A stretch of 64,000 bases of DNA from an uncultured Acetatifactor sp. (GCA_910578815.1 CAJTSE010000007.1:133385-197384); one strand, 5' to 3'. Shown: positions 16,357-24,285, counted from the first letter of the stretch. Made by a program: numbers and translations. Notes: generated from the sequence alone by a model not told the origin.

Positions 16357-16385
16357 ATGTTATCATAATATTACGTGGATTTCAA
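16357..16385 (-). promoter_or_regulatory. Likely promoter of rpsF-ssb-rpsR
   Basis: Minus strand TTGAAA (16380-16385), 17-base spacer, TAACAT (16357-16362) with TG two bases upstream of the -10. It leaves a leader of about 65 bases that contains the hairpin at 16310-16330. Confidence 0.55.
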
Positions 16386-16412
16386 GGGGTTTGAAAAAGT
16401 TTCTTCCACTAA

Positions 16413-17339
16413 TTACTCCACCCTGTTTTCATCCCGGCTCATGAAAGTTTCAAACTCTGAAACACTCTCTGTCTTAGCGGCTTTTTTGAGCCACTTACCC
16501 AGTATTTGCAGATCTGTTTCCTTTTGAATACGCTTTTTTAAAGCATTAGGTATCTCACCCTGTTCGCCCAGCAGTTCCAGAACAGCCTCTGCTTTTCCTT
16601 CTGCTTTTCCTTCTGCTTTTCCCTCTTCTCTTCCTTCTTCCCGTCCCAGGTCCCGGATATACTCGTCCTCCCCATAACGGTCCCTCACCGCCTTTAAATG
16701 CGCCTCATACCAATACCGCAGCGTTTTCCTCAGACTCATCCGTTTTATTACCTCTGACGCTTCCGCCAGTCCTTTATTCTTTGCCGCCAGCATATCCAAT
16801 TCCTCCTCGCTCTTTGCATTAAACAGGCGAATCCAGTCATCCACCCCGCTGCCCTGCAGACTTTTCCTCAGCTCGATGATATGTATCTCCCACAGTCCTG
16901 TCAGTTCTTCACCGTACTCGTCCCGCACACGGTATACCGAGTGGTATTTTTCGCCTTCTAACAGCTGAAAATCCAAAATACCAATACTAATACACCGCTT
17001 GAGCCTTACGTAATTCTGACCTATTCGCAGATCCTCTTCATACATTTTGGCAAGATAAAAAAGCTGCCTCTTGATCCAATACTTCTGTCTTCTGATCTGA
17101 AGTTCCACATTGACCTTTGTGTCGTCATTCAGTTCCAGCGCCATATCCAGAATTCCCAGCTTTTGATTACGGTATCGCCGCCACAGATGCGGCGTCACCA
17201 GCCTTGCTGCCTTTATGCTTTCCAGCGGGATCTCCAGAACATCACTCAAAAACTGCTTTCTGACATTTTCACAGGCAAACACCTCGCGGTACACCTCGTC
17301 ATACTTCAAAGAAACTGGTTCTTTTGTATCTTTCTCCAT
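16413..17339 (-). CDS. Rpn-family PD-(D/E)XK nuclease (recombination-promoting nuclease / putative transposase)
   Basis: 308 residues. The N-terminal nuclease core shows 'KYDEVYREVF', 'LGILDMALELND' and 'KVNVELQIRRQ', giving the D...ExQ catalytic pattern of Rpn/YhgA-like proteins. A tandem Gly-Arg/Lys-Glu repeat (GREEGREEGKAEGKAEGKAE, encoded at about 16588-16640 by repeated 12-mers) precedes a short helical tail; this variable repeat is common in the family. Start ATG 17339 was chosen for its AGGAGG four bases upstream. Rpn proteins cut DNA and are often phage-defence or mobile-element associated; here it sits 260 bases from a MITE. Confidence 0.85.
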   Translation of the reverse strand: MEKDTKEPVSLKYDEVYREVFACENVRKQFLSDVLEIPLESIKAARLVTPHLWRRYRNQKLGILDMALELNDDTKVNVELQIRRQKYWIKRQLFYLAKMYEEDLRIGQNYVRLKRCISIGILDFQLLEGEKYHSVYRVRDEYGEELTGLWEIHIIELRKSLQGSGVDDWIRLFNAKSEEELDMLAAKNKGLAEASEVIKRMSLRKTLRYWYEAHLKAVRDRYGEDEYIRDLGREEGREEGKAEGKAEGKAEAVLELLGEQGEIPNALKKRIQKETDLQILGKWLKKAAKTESVSEFETFMSRDENRVE

Positions 17340-17396
17340 TTCCCTCCTGTTTTCCGCAGGAGAGAAATACCCTGCCGGGCACGACATATCTTTCTG

Positions 17397-17445
17397 AAAA
17401 AGTCTCCTGCTTTTAGATTAATTTGTTTGAATTAAAAGCATAGAC
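17397..17445 (-). promoter_or_regulatory. Terminator-like hairpin in the Rpn leader
   Basis: In the transcript GCTTTTA pairs with TAAAAGC, extended by AGTCT/AGACT outside, and is followed by five T, all between the Rpn promoter and its start. It could attenuate expression. The loop is long (about 17 bases), so strength is uncertain. Confidence 0.4.
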
Positions 17446-17511
17446 TTTCTGAAAATAGAATAATTGAACTGATTTTTCCCTTACGTTTAGAATTGTTATG
17501 CTTTGATTATA

Positions 17512-17539
17512 ATCATATCATATTTGAGTCATTTGTCAA
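17512..17539 (-). promoter_or_regulatory. Promoter of the Rpn-family gene
   Basis: Minus strand TTGACA (17534-17539), 16-base spacer, TATGAT (17512-17517). It gives a leader of about 165 bases before the ATG at 17339. Confidence 0.65.
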
Positions 17540-17596
17540 GAAAGTTAATTACAGTCTGGCTTCCATGTGTGTAGGATTACAGCCATGCTTCCATGT

Positions 17597-17814
17597 GTAA
17601 CAGTTCAGCCATGCCATTCATAAGTCTTGACAATAGAAAGTCCGCTTTCTATTGTATGACCGGCATTTATATTTTCGACAACAATTAATATAACTGCCGG
17701 CAATTTATTTCATGTCGGGCGTCCGCCCTATAGAAATGGTTGTACAAGTTGCCCTTTGTGAGCAAGCTCCCACGGTCAATTTGTACAATCATTTCTGCAT
17801 GGCTGAACTGTGGT
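17597..17814. mobile_element. 218-bp MITE, IS66-like ends (copy 2)
   Basis: Same length as copy 1 with no insertions or deletions seen and only scattered substitutions. The left end GTAACAGTTCAGCCATGC is intact; the right end matches 15 of 18 bases, the outermost TAC having become GGT. Flanking 8-mers TTCCATGT (17589-17596) and CTCCATAT (17815-17822) agree at 6 of 8, consistent with an aged target duplication. It inserted at the 3' end of rfbG: the rfbG reading frame enters the element and stops inside it at 17776. Confidence 0.85.
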
Positions 17815-18882
17815 CTCCATATATTCCGCAATCTGGCGCCTCATAATCTCCCAGGTGTCCTTCCCTGATAGATACCCTCTGGTCCACTCCGCCGTCTTTT
17901 TAAGCATTTCCCGGTATGTCCACACAGGCCTCCAGCCCAGGCGGCTTCGAATCCAGCTGCAGTCCAGCTTTAAAAAACAAGCTTCATGAGGCCCTCCGTC
18001 CGATTCACATTTCCATTGTAAATTCCTTAAACAATCGCTCTTATCCCGGTTCCAATACTCACAGAAGGTCTCCACCAGCTCCTGTGTGGTAACGCAGGAG
18101 CTTTCCTCCGGCCCCACATTATACGCCCCCGACAGAGACGGGTCCTCATACTGCCTCTCTGCTATCTTAAGATATGCGAACACCGGCTCCAAAACATGCT
18201 GATAAGGACGAACAGACTGAGGATTCCGCAGCGTCACACATCCCCCCGCCTCAATGGCACGCACGCAGTCCGGAATAATCCGGTCCGCGGCAAAGTCTCC
18301 GCCTCCGATCACATTGCCTGCCCTGGCAGTGCTGATTGCTGTCCGCCCGTCTACAAAAAAGGAGTTTCGATAGCTCTCCGTCACCAGTTCCGAACAAGAC
18401 TTACTGTTTGAGTAAGGATCAAAGCCGTTCAACTCTTCATTCTCCCGATATCCCCAGGCCCATTCCCTATTCTTATATACCTTATCTGTAGTCACATTCA
18501 AAAAAGACTTTACCGAGCCGCACACTCGCACGCACTCCAGCACATTCACAGTGCCCATTACATTAACGTCATAAGTATATACCGGATTTTTGTAAGATTC
18601 CCTCACAATCGGCTGTGCTGCCATATGTATCACAATTTCCGGCCTGACCTCATCAAATACCTCTTTCAGGCGGACCAGATCCCTAATGTCTCCCTCCACA
18701 GAATGGATCTTTTTGCCCATGCCGGTATGTTCAAACAGACTTGGTGCAGTGGGCGGCAGCAACGCATATCCTGTCACCTCCGCGCCCAGCTCCAGCAAAA
18801 CGGCACACATCCATGTCCCCTTAAAGCCGGTATGCCCTGTCACCAATACTTTCTTCCCTCGGTAAAAAGAATTCTCCATCAT
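17776..18882 (-). CDS. rfbG: CDP-glucose 4,6-dehydratase, C-terminus altered by a MITE
   Basis: 368 residues; converts CDP-glucose to CDP-4-keto-6-deoxyglucose. NAD-binding GHTGFKGTWM is near residue 12-21, and the SDR catalytic tyrosine and lysine lie in 'DPYSNSKSCSE'. It has 'MAAQPIVRESYKNP' and 'GNVIGGGDFAADRIIPDCVR', typical of RfbG. I chose ATG 18882, which overlaps the rfbH stop region and has GGAG 7 bases upstream. The last 11 or so codons (TVQPCRNDCTN) and the stop come from the right end of MITE copy 2. The catalytic body is intact, so activity is likely kept. Confidence 0.93.
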   Translation of the reverse strand: MMENSFYRGKKVLVTGHTGFKGTWMCAVLLELGAEVTGYALLPPTAPSLFEHTGMGKKIHSVEGDIRDLVRLKEVFDEVRPEIVIHMAAQPIVRESYKNPVYTYDVNVMGTVNVLECVRVCGSVKSFLNVTTDKVYKNREWAWGYRENEELNGFDPYSNSKSCSELVTESYRNSFFVDGRTAISTARAGNVIGGGDFAADRIIPDCVRAIEAGGCVTLRNPQSVRPYQHVLEPVFAYLKIAERQYEDPSLSGAYNVGPEESSCVTTQELVETFCEYWNRDKSDCLRNLQWKCESDGGPHEACFLKLDCSWIRSRLGWRPVWTYREMLKKTAEWTRGYLSGKDTWEIMRRQIAEYMETTVQPCRNDCTN

Positions 18883-18883
18883 T

Positions 18884-20209
18884 TTACAGCTCCAACGCCT
18901 CCAATATTTTATCCGCCATATAATCCAGCATTTCATCCGTCATGCCGGGGTATACGCCAATCCAAAAGGTATCCTGCATCACTCTATCCGTTGCACTCAG
19001 CTCACCTGCCACCCGGAAACCTGTTCCCGATTCCCTCATCTTGTCAAAACAGGGCTGCCTCAGCAGATTCCCGGCAAAGAGCATCCTGGTCTGGACCCCG
19101 CTGCTCTCCAGATGCCGTACGATCCGGTTCTTGCTGACGCCTTCCCTGCAAGTGATCATAAAGCCAAACCAGCTGGGCTCGGAATTCCGGCAGGGCTCTG
19201 GCAAAATCAGCAAATCCTCCGCCCCCTGCAGGCGCTCTCTCAAATACGCAAAATGTTTCCTTCTTGCCTGAATAAAACCTTCCAGCTTGCTCAGCTGCCC
19301 GCAGCCAATGGCCGCCTGCATATCCGTAGCTTTCAAATTATAACCGAAATGAGAATACACATATTTATGATCGTAACCCACCGGAAGCTCACCATACTGC
19401 CTGTCAAACCGGTGGCCGCATAGATTGTCCTGCCCGGAAGCGCATACACAGTCCCTGCCCCAGTCGCGCAGAGAACGGATAATTTTGTTCAACAGAGGAT
19501 CATCCGTGTATACGGCCCCGCCTTCTCCCATGGTCATATGATGAGGAGGATAAAAACTGGATGTGCCGATGTGGCCCACGGTCCCCGTAAAGCGCCATTC
19601 TCCCTCCAGGCAGTACCTGCTGCCTAAGGCATCACAGTTGTCTTCTACCAGCCATAAGCCATGCTGCCTGCAAAACCCACTCACCGCCTCCAGATCAAAG
19701 GGGTTTCCCAGCGTATGTGCAAGCATTACCGCCTTTGTCTTTTCGGACAGTGCCGCCTCCAGCATAGTTACATCAATGTTGTATTGCGGAATCGTAGTAT
19801 CAACAAACACGGGGACTGCGCCATACTGTATGATCGGCGTTACCGTAGTGGGAAACCCTGCCGCCACCGTAATAACCTCATCTCCCGGCCTGATCCTGCG
19901 ATCTCCGAGCAAAGGTGAGGTCAACGCCATAAATGCCAGCAGATTGGCCGAAGAGCCGGAATTAACCAAGGCGCAGAATCTGACACCTAAAAAGGCTGCA
20001 AATTCCTTTTCAAAACGTTCCGTATACTTTCCGGAGGTCAGCCAGAAATCCAGGGCAGAATCCACCAGATTCACCATTTCCTCCGCATCGTACACTCTTC
20101 CTGCATAAGGGATCCTGTCCCCCGGATGGTATTCTGCCGGTCTGTGGTATTTTTTACAATATTCTCTAACCTGCTTTAAAATTTCTTCCCGCTCCTGATG
20201 TTCACTCAT
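18884..20209 (-). CDS. rfbH: CDP-4-keto-6-deoxyglucose 3-dehydrase (PMP / iron-sulfur)
   Basis: 441 residues; removes the 3-hydroxyl of CDP-4-keto-6-deoxyglucose, the key step to 3,6-dideoxy sugars. It has the fold of DegT/DnrJ/StrS aminotransferases, but the usual PLP lysine is replaced by histidine in 'YPPHHMTMGEGGAV' (about residue 220), the hallmark of this enzyme. Cysteines after it ('CVCASGQDNLCGHRFD') fit the [2Fe-2S] cluster. 'GSSANLLAFMALTSP' and 'AAGFPTTVTPI' are conserved. The stop abuts the rfbG start. It needs a reductase partner (E3) that is not in this window. Confidence 0.95.
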   Translation of the reverse strand: MSEHQEREEILKQVREYCKKYHRPAEYHPGDRIPYAGRVYDAEEMVNLVDSALDFWLTSGKYTERFEKEFAAFLGVRFCALVNSGSSANLLAFMALTSPLLGDRRIRPGDEVITVAAGFPTTVTPIIQYGAVPVFVDTTIPQYNIDVTMLEAALSEKTKAVMLAHTLGNPFDLEAVSGFCRQHGLWLVEDNCDALGSRYCLEGEWRFTGTVGHIGTSSFYPPHHMTMGEGGAVYTDDPLLNKIIRSLRDWGRDCVCASGQDNLCGHRFDRQYGELPVGYDHKYVYSHFGYNLKATDMQAAIGCGQLSKLEGFIQARRKHFAYLRERLQGAEDLLILPEPCRNSEPSWFGFMITCREGVSKNRIVRHLESSGVQTRMLFAGNLLRQPCFDKMRESGTGFRVAGELSATDRVMQDTFWIGVYPGMTDEMLDYMADKILEALEL

Positions 20210-20242
20210 TTTTTATTTCCTTCGCTTTCCCGGTCTTAATTG

Positions 20243-21013
20243 TCATTTCTTCCAAGGCGCTTCTCCGCTCTCCCAAAGCTCTTCCAGATACGCCTTATCC
20301 CGCATATTATCCATCGGCGACCAAAACCCCTGATGCCTGTACGCGCTCATCTGCCCTGCCGCCGCCAGCCGTTCAAAGGGCTTACCCTCCAGCATTTCGC
20401 TTCCATCTCCCAGATACGCAAACACCTCCGGCTCCATTACCATAAATCCTGCGTTCACCCAAGCCTGATCCTCTCTTGCCTTCTCCTTAAACCGTAATAT
20501 CTGATTACTCTCCGGCTCGATCTGCACGCCCCCAAATCTTCCTAATGGCTGTACTGTAGTAATCGTTGCAATGCTCCCCTGCTGTTTATGAAACTCTATT
20601 AACTTCTGAATATCCACATCCGACACCCCGTCTCCATAGGTCAGAAGGAATGGCTCATTGCCGATATAATCCCTGACCTTCAGAACGCGCCCTGCCGTCA
20701 ATGTATTCAGTCCCGTATTTGCCAGAGTCACCCGCCAGGGCTCAGCCGTAGCTTCATGAAAAACCGTCTTGCTGGAATCCAGACAGAAGGTGCTGTCTGC
20801 CTCATACATGTAATAATGGACAAAATACTCCTTTATCACCTGTCCCAAATAGCCACAGCAAATAATAAATTCATGAAAACCATAGTGAGAATACAGCTTC
20901 ATGATATGCCAAATAATAGGTTTTCCCCCGATCTCTACCATAGGCTTTGGCTTTGTTCTTGATTCTTCACTGATTCTGGTTCCCTTTCCTCCGGCTAAGA
21001 TTACTACCTTCAT
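20243..21013 (-). CDS. rfbF: Glucose-1-phosphate cytidylyltransferase
   Basis: 256 residues; makes CDP-glucose from CTP and glucose 1-phosphate. The nucleotide-binding start 'MKVVILAGGKGTRISEESR' with 'KPKPMVEIGGKPIIWHIMK' is complete, and 'FLLTYGDGVSDVDI' carries the metal-binding aspartate. First enzyme of the CDP-sugar branch, directly upstream of rfbH and rfbG. An in-frame ATG four codons earlier (21025) is possible; family alignment favours 21013. Confidence 0.93.
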   Translation of the reverse strand: MKVVILAGGKGTRISEESRTKPKPMVEIGGKPIIWHIMKLYSHYGFHEFIICCGYLGQVIKEYFVHYYMYEADSTFCLDSSKTVFHEATAEPWRVTLANTGLNTLTAGRVLKVRDYIGNEPFLLTYGDGVSDVDIQKLIEFHKQQGSIATITTVQPLGRFGGVQIEPESNQILRFKEKAREDQAWVNAGFMVMEPEVFAYLGDGSEMLEGKPFERLAAAGQMSAYRHQGFWSPMDNMRDKAYLEELWESGEAPWKK

Positions 21014-21053
21014 ACCTGCGCCCATGCCTTTCCGCAAATTTTTCTGTCCATAC

Positions 21054-21836
21054 TCATACGATCCAAGGCGCGCGCCCCTCATTCCATAGTCTCTCGGCCC
21101 CCACCAAATCGCGCATTGTTTCCACAGTGATCTGGTAACCTTCGTGCCGATAAGCTGCCACCTGCCCTGCGCCGGATAACCCGCGAAATATCTGCGTCTC
21201 CAAATCGCAGTTCCCCTGCAGATATTCCAGCGCTTCTTTTTTCATTACAAAGCAGTCCGCATTAACCCATGCCGCCTGCGCAACCAAAGGGCTTGTCTTC
21301 TCATAATCCAGCAAGCCACTCTCATCTATGGTGAGCAGCTGCTTGCGGCCCTGAGGCTTTGCCATCACCAGCGTTACCGGCTTCCCGCTTATTTTATGCG
21401 CCGCCAATAAAGCATCCGCATTCACATCTGAAAGGCAGTCACCATAAGTCACCAAAAAATCATCATCATCGTCATCCTCGCCGCACAGATAGCGGGATAC
21501 GGCGCGAATACGCTGCCCTGGCGATGATTCCAGCCCCGTATCCACCACCGTCACCTTCCAATCCTCTGTTCTCTTCTCATGGACCTCTATGGTATTTTTG
21601 CCTAAATCCACCGTAATGTCCGATTCAAAAATATAAAAATCATTGAAATAATCCTTGATACGGTCCACCCGATAACCGCCGCAGACAATAAATTCCTTCA
21701 GGCCATATTTTGAGAAATGCTTCATGATATGCCAAAGCAAAGGTCTTCCTCCCAATTCCACCATTGGCTTGGGGATCCCCTCTCCGTTATTGCTGAGTGT
21801 ACTTTGCCGGCCTCCTGCCAAAATCACTACCTTCAT
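21054..21836 (-). CDS. RfbF-like nucleotidyltransferase with altered signature
   Basis: 260 residues, a clear paralogue of the adjacent RfbF ('PKPMVELGGRPLLWHIMK', 'FLVTYGDCLSDVNADAL', 'AYRHEGYQITVETMRDL'). The nucleotide loop is degenerate: GGRQSTLSNNGEGIPKPM in place of GGKGTRISEESRTKPKPM, losing the usual GTR, and the motif GDG became GDC. It also has a stretch of six aspartates (EDDDDDD). It may use another sugar phosphate or nucleotide, or be regulatory or inactive. First gene of the CDP-sugar operon, 40 bases before rfbF. Confidence 0.75.
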   Translation of the reverse strand: MKVVILAGGRQSTLSNNGEGIPKPMVELGGRPLLWHIMKHFSKYGLKEFIVCGGYRVDRIKDYFNDFYIFESDITVDLGKNTIEVHEKRTEDWKVTVVDTGLESSPGQRIRAVSRYLCGEDDDDDDFLVTYGDCLSDVNADALLAAHKISGKPVTLVMAKPQGRKQLLTIDESGLLDYEKTSPLVAQAAWVNADCFVMKKEALEYLQGNCDLETQIFRGLSGAGQVAAYRHEGYQITVETMRDLVGAERLWNEGRAPWIV

Positions 21837-21873
21837 AGCAGCTTACGCCCTCCCTGCGTTTTGTCCTGCTTTG

Positions 21874-21903
21874 ATTCTAACATAGATATAATATGTTTAT
21901 CAA
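21874..21903 (-). promoter_or_regulatory. Possible promoter of the CDP-sugar operon
   Basis: Minus strand TTGATA (21898-21903), 18-base spacer, TAGAAT (21874-21879), about 35 bases before the ATG of the first rfbF-like gene. Confidence 0.45.
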
Positions 21904-21911
21904 TCTATATT

Positions 21912-21957
21912 CAAAACAAAGCGAGGAAATCTGTATGATAAAACAGACTTCCTCCGC
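21912..21957 (-). terminator. Terminator of the RelA/SpoT cassette
   Basis: Minus strand GCGGAGGAAGTCTGT pairs with ACAGATTTCCTCGC across an 8-base loop and is followed by TTTGTTTT. It closes the three-gene cassette about 30 bases after its last stop codon and insulates it from the CDP-sugar operon. Confidence 0.75.
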
Positions 21958-21987
21958 CATTAATAATTTGAATAAAATGCGCGTAAT

Positions 21988-22527
21988 TCACTTATCGCTT
22001 GAAAAAACTATCTGCCCCGCCTTAAACGCTAATAGCATTAATTCCATGGACTGTGCATCACATTTTCTAAATTTAAGATAATAGTATAACGTGTCCAGGT
22101 AATTCTTAAATGCAGCCTGTTTATTACCAATCAGCGGCATATTAATCTTATCTCCAAGCATAAAACTGGTCAATCTGGTAAGCAGAAACTTTTCATTCAC
22201 ATACAGAAGCTTATCGTCCTCAATCTGCTTTTTTAGTTGAAGCGGCTTTCTTTTCAACAGCCAAAAGGTCTCGTATGCTTTAATTTTAATCTCATTAACA
22301 TGTTCAATCTTCTGATAATCCTTTAAACGTTGAATATCCGAGAAATAATCCATAATTGCATGTGTCAGCGCCATTTCATGTATATAAGCAACCTCTTCCA
22401 ATTTATATACTTTCAGGAATTCCAGCATCTCCTGGCTAATCTGCTCAATACGTTTTTGGATTACCTCTTCTCCCACAACAGCCACTAATTCATCATATTT
22501 AACATAGGTATTCTCAATATTAATCAT
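21988..22527 (-). CDS. Unknown helical protein, third gene of the RelA/SpoT cassette
   Basis: 179 residues, mostly predicted alpha-helical, with no signal peptide or membrane helix and no family I recognise. Charged stretches ('VIQKRIEQISQEMLEFLK') suggest a coiled coil near the N-terminus. The ATG at 22527 (GGGAAGTGA upstream) overlaps the end of the small second gene by 8 bases, so expression is coupled. By position it could be an antitoxin, sensor or effector partner of the synthetase-domain protein. That is inference only. Confidence 0.7.
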   Translation of the reverse strand: MINIENTYVKYDELVAVVGEEVIQKRIEQISQEMLEFLKVYKLEEVAYIHEMALTHAIMDYFSDIQRLKDYQKIEHVNEIKIKAYETFWLLKRKPLQLKKQIEDDKLLYVNEKFLLTRLTSFMLGDKINMPLIGNKQAAFKNYLDTLYYYLKFRKCDAQSMELMLLAFKAGQIVFSSDK

Positions 22528-22741
22528 AACAATCACTTCCCGTCAGTTCATACACCATACAGCAATTTTTGCTGGGAAGAAAGTCTCTGTAAATCTGGTA
22601 CTCCCTTTTTTCCACCTCACCTGTGTGAATACGTGAACTATTACCCAGCTTGTGGTTCCGAACCTTTCCCTGCTTAACTAATACCACACCCGCACTGGCA
22701 ATTTCACTGGCACGTCTCACCTGCATTTTTGATCTTTCCAT
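22520..22741 (-). CDS. Small basic protein, second gene of the RelA/SpoT cassette
   Basis: 73 residues, basic in the first half ('MERSKMQVRRASEIASAG'), with two adjacent cysteines (NCC) near residue 60. No recognised family. A strong ribosome site (AAGGAGG, 7 bases before the ATG) lies 15 bases after the synthetase gene stop. Sandwiched and overlapping with its neighbours, it is very likely a real gene. A small antitoxin is one option. Confidence 0.65.
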   Translation of the reverse strand: MERSKMQVRRASEIASAGVVLVKQGKVRNHKLGNSSRIHTGEVEKREYQIYRDFLPSKNCCMVYELTGSDCYD

Positions 22742-22756
22742 GCTTCTCCCTCCTTA

Positions 22757-23713
22757 TCACTCATCAATCACTGATTGCAAGCAGCCTGATGGTGTATTTG
22801 CATATTCGTCTCCTGCCGCGGAAGACGAATCAGCGTTATTCACGCTTTCAGCTTTCCCTGCCATTTCCACATCATATGCCATACCATCATCTATGGGTAT
22901 ATTCTGAATATTTTCCTTCTCGATTTCTTTCAAGTGATAAAAAAAACTGCTCATTTCATCAGCCAAGCCGGACAGCCTGTTCAATAATTCTGTATATTCT
23001 TTCAATGTCCGATCATTTTTGAAATACGGGTAAACGATTGCATGGTCAACCTCTCCCCAACCTTCTTCAAACAATGTTCGCACCTGTATTTCTAAATATG
23101 CTCCCTGATATTTTATGATATAATGAGCCGAACGGTACACCTTTCCATCAATAACGCAATCCGGAGGAAGAAGTTCGTCATAAATCTCTCTTGCGTCTCC
23201 ATTTCTAATATGAACCTTAGGCGGCTCCGCAATATAATAATGGTCTAAATTGCTGTCAAAATCCAATATACAGTCTTTGACATAATACTCAATATTATTC
23301 TCAAATTTTGATATAATATAATTATGAAAACTTTTCCAATCAGCTTTAAACAAGACAAAGCACCTTATTCCAATCAAGTCAGTAATAAACTTTTCATAAT
23401 TTGTCTTGTCTAAATTTTTATATTTATTTTGATTCTCCTGCTTTTTGCGGATAATTTTCTCAATTACATGCTCTGCCTGCTTCACTCTGCCTCTATAAGA
23501 ATGCACTTTGACTGTTTTTTCGACATCATCCCCTATTTTATTAATATCCTTTAGGTAATTATCAATAAAGTCGTCTAAAATACGTTGATATTTGTCATGC
23601 TTAGTTTCTTCAAAATCTTTATATATGTCGCAAAGCTCATCCCAGGTAATTTCGGCACTCAAAAACAGATCATCAGTAATATTGAACTTTTCCAAAAATT
23701 TTTCTTTTGTAAT
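22757..23713 (-). CDS. RelA/SpoT-type nucleotide (p)ppGpp synthetase-domain protein
   Basis: About 318 residues. The synthetase domain (about 90-235) shows 'YEKFITDLIGIRCFVLFKAD', 'YRSAHYIIKYQ' and 'LEIQVRTLFEEGWGEVDHAI', the RelA_SpoT core with the conserved Glu-Gln-Arg and Glu-Asp-His. There is no HD hydrolase or TGS/ACT part, so it is a small alarmone-synthetase-like enzyme with its own N-terminal (about 1-85) and acidic C-terminal (about 255-318) extensions. Start: the TTG at 23713 has GAGGTG 6 bases upstream; an upstream in-frame start is excluded because the -10 box lies there. First gene of a three-gene unit. Confidence 0.85.
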   Translation of the reverse strand: MTKEKFLEKFNITDDLFLSAEITWDELCDIYKDFEETKHDKYQRILDDFIDNYLKDINKIGDDVEKTVKVHSYRGRVKQAEHVIEKIIRKKQENQNKYKNLDKTNYEKFITDLIGIRCFVLFKADWKSFHNYIISKFENNIEYYVKDCILDFDSNLDHYYIAEPPKVHIRNGDAREIYDELLPPDCVIDGKVYRSAHYIIKYQGAYLEIQVRTLFEEGWGEVDHAIVYPYFKNDRTLKEYTELLNRLSGLADEMSSFFYHLKEIEKENIQNIPIDDGMAYDVEMAGKAESVNNADSSSAAGDEYANTPSGCLQSVIDE

Positions 23714-23743
23714 CAATACACTCACCTCAAGTATACACAATTT

Positions 23744-23771
23744 ATTATAAATATACAAAGATAACTTGTAA
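23744..23771 (-). promoter_or_regulatory. Promoter of the RelA/SpoT cassette
   Basis: Minus strand TTACAA (23766-23771), 16-base spacer, TATAAT (23744-23749). The -10 box falls about 30 bases before the TTG start chosen for the synthetase gene, giving a very short leader. Confidence 0.65.
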
Positions 23772-23812
23772 TCATCCTTGTATCATGTCACCGTTTTAAT
23801 GTAAGCATTTTA

Positions 23813-24070
23813 CTATATTGACAAAATATTTGCAAGAGTTTTTTTACCGTCCACTTCCTGTAGCGCCTCCCAGAACCTCTCCATACACCTTTTGGCTCCT
23901 GTAGATACCCTGATCCAGCCTTTCAAGATCCCCTTTTCATAATCTCTGACCCAGACATTTTTCTCCTTCAATGCCTTTACCACGGTCTGCGAATCCTTTA
24001 CTGACAAAAACAAAACATAATTGCCCTCCATCGCCAGGGTGCGATAGCCCGCTTCACGCAGGCGCGCCAT
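23813..24070 (-). pseudogene. C-terminal fragment of a HisC-like PLP aminotransferase
   Basis: 85 residues remain: 'MARLREAGYRTLAMEGNYVLFLS' and 'VWVRDYEKGILKGWIRVSTG' match the C-terminal small domain of histidinol-phosphate-type aminotransferases. The PLP lysine and the whole large domain are missing. It lies between the RelA/SpoT promoter and a decayed acyltransferase and is most likely a relic of a deletion or insertion event. Confidence 0.7.
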
Positions 24071-24285
24071 TAAAAACAGCTTTGAAAACGTACGAAGAAC
24101 CAGAAAATTCCACTATTCTTTTCCGTTTTCCCTTATTACTGAGATTATCCACAATCTTCTCGACCCAATTCCCTCCCTGCGGCATAATAGTAGAATGGAG
24201 GCCTTCCCTGCTTCAGCTATTATTCGAAATCATCATCCTCGTCATCCCATCCTTCAATGTATATTTATTCCTCATCGTATTGTCC
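24071..24285. other. Decayed coding sequence between two gene fragments
   Basis: The minus strand holds short open stretches in different frames (for example 'MPQGGNWVEKIVDNLS') but no complete gene or ribosome site. It reads as eroded sequence between the aminotransferase fragment and the acyltransferase pseudogene. Confidence 0.5.

Noticed and set aside
16588..16640. Short tandem repeat that might look like a CRISPR or minisatellite
   Set aside because: It is in-frame coding sequence for the Gly-Lys-Ala-Glu repeat of the Rpn-family protein; no spacers. No CRISPR array seen in the window.
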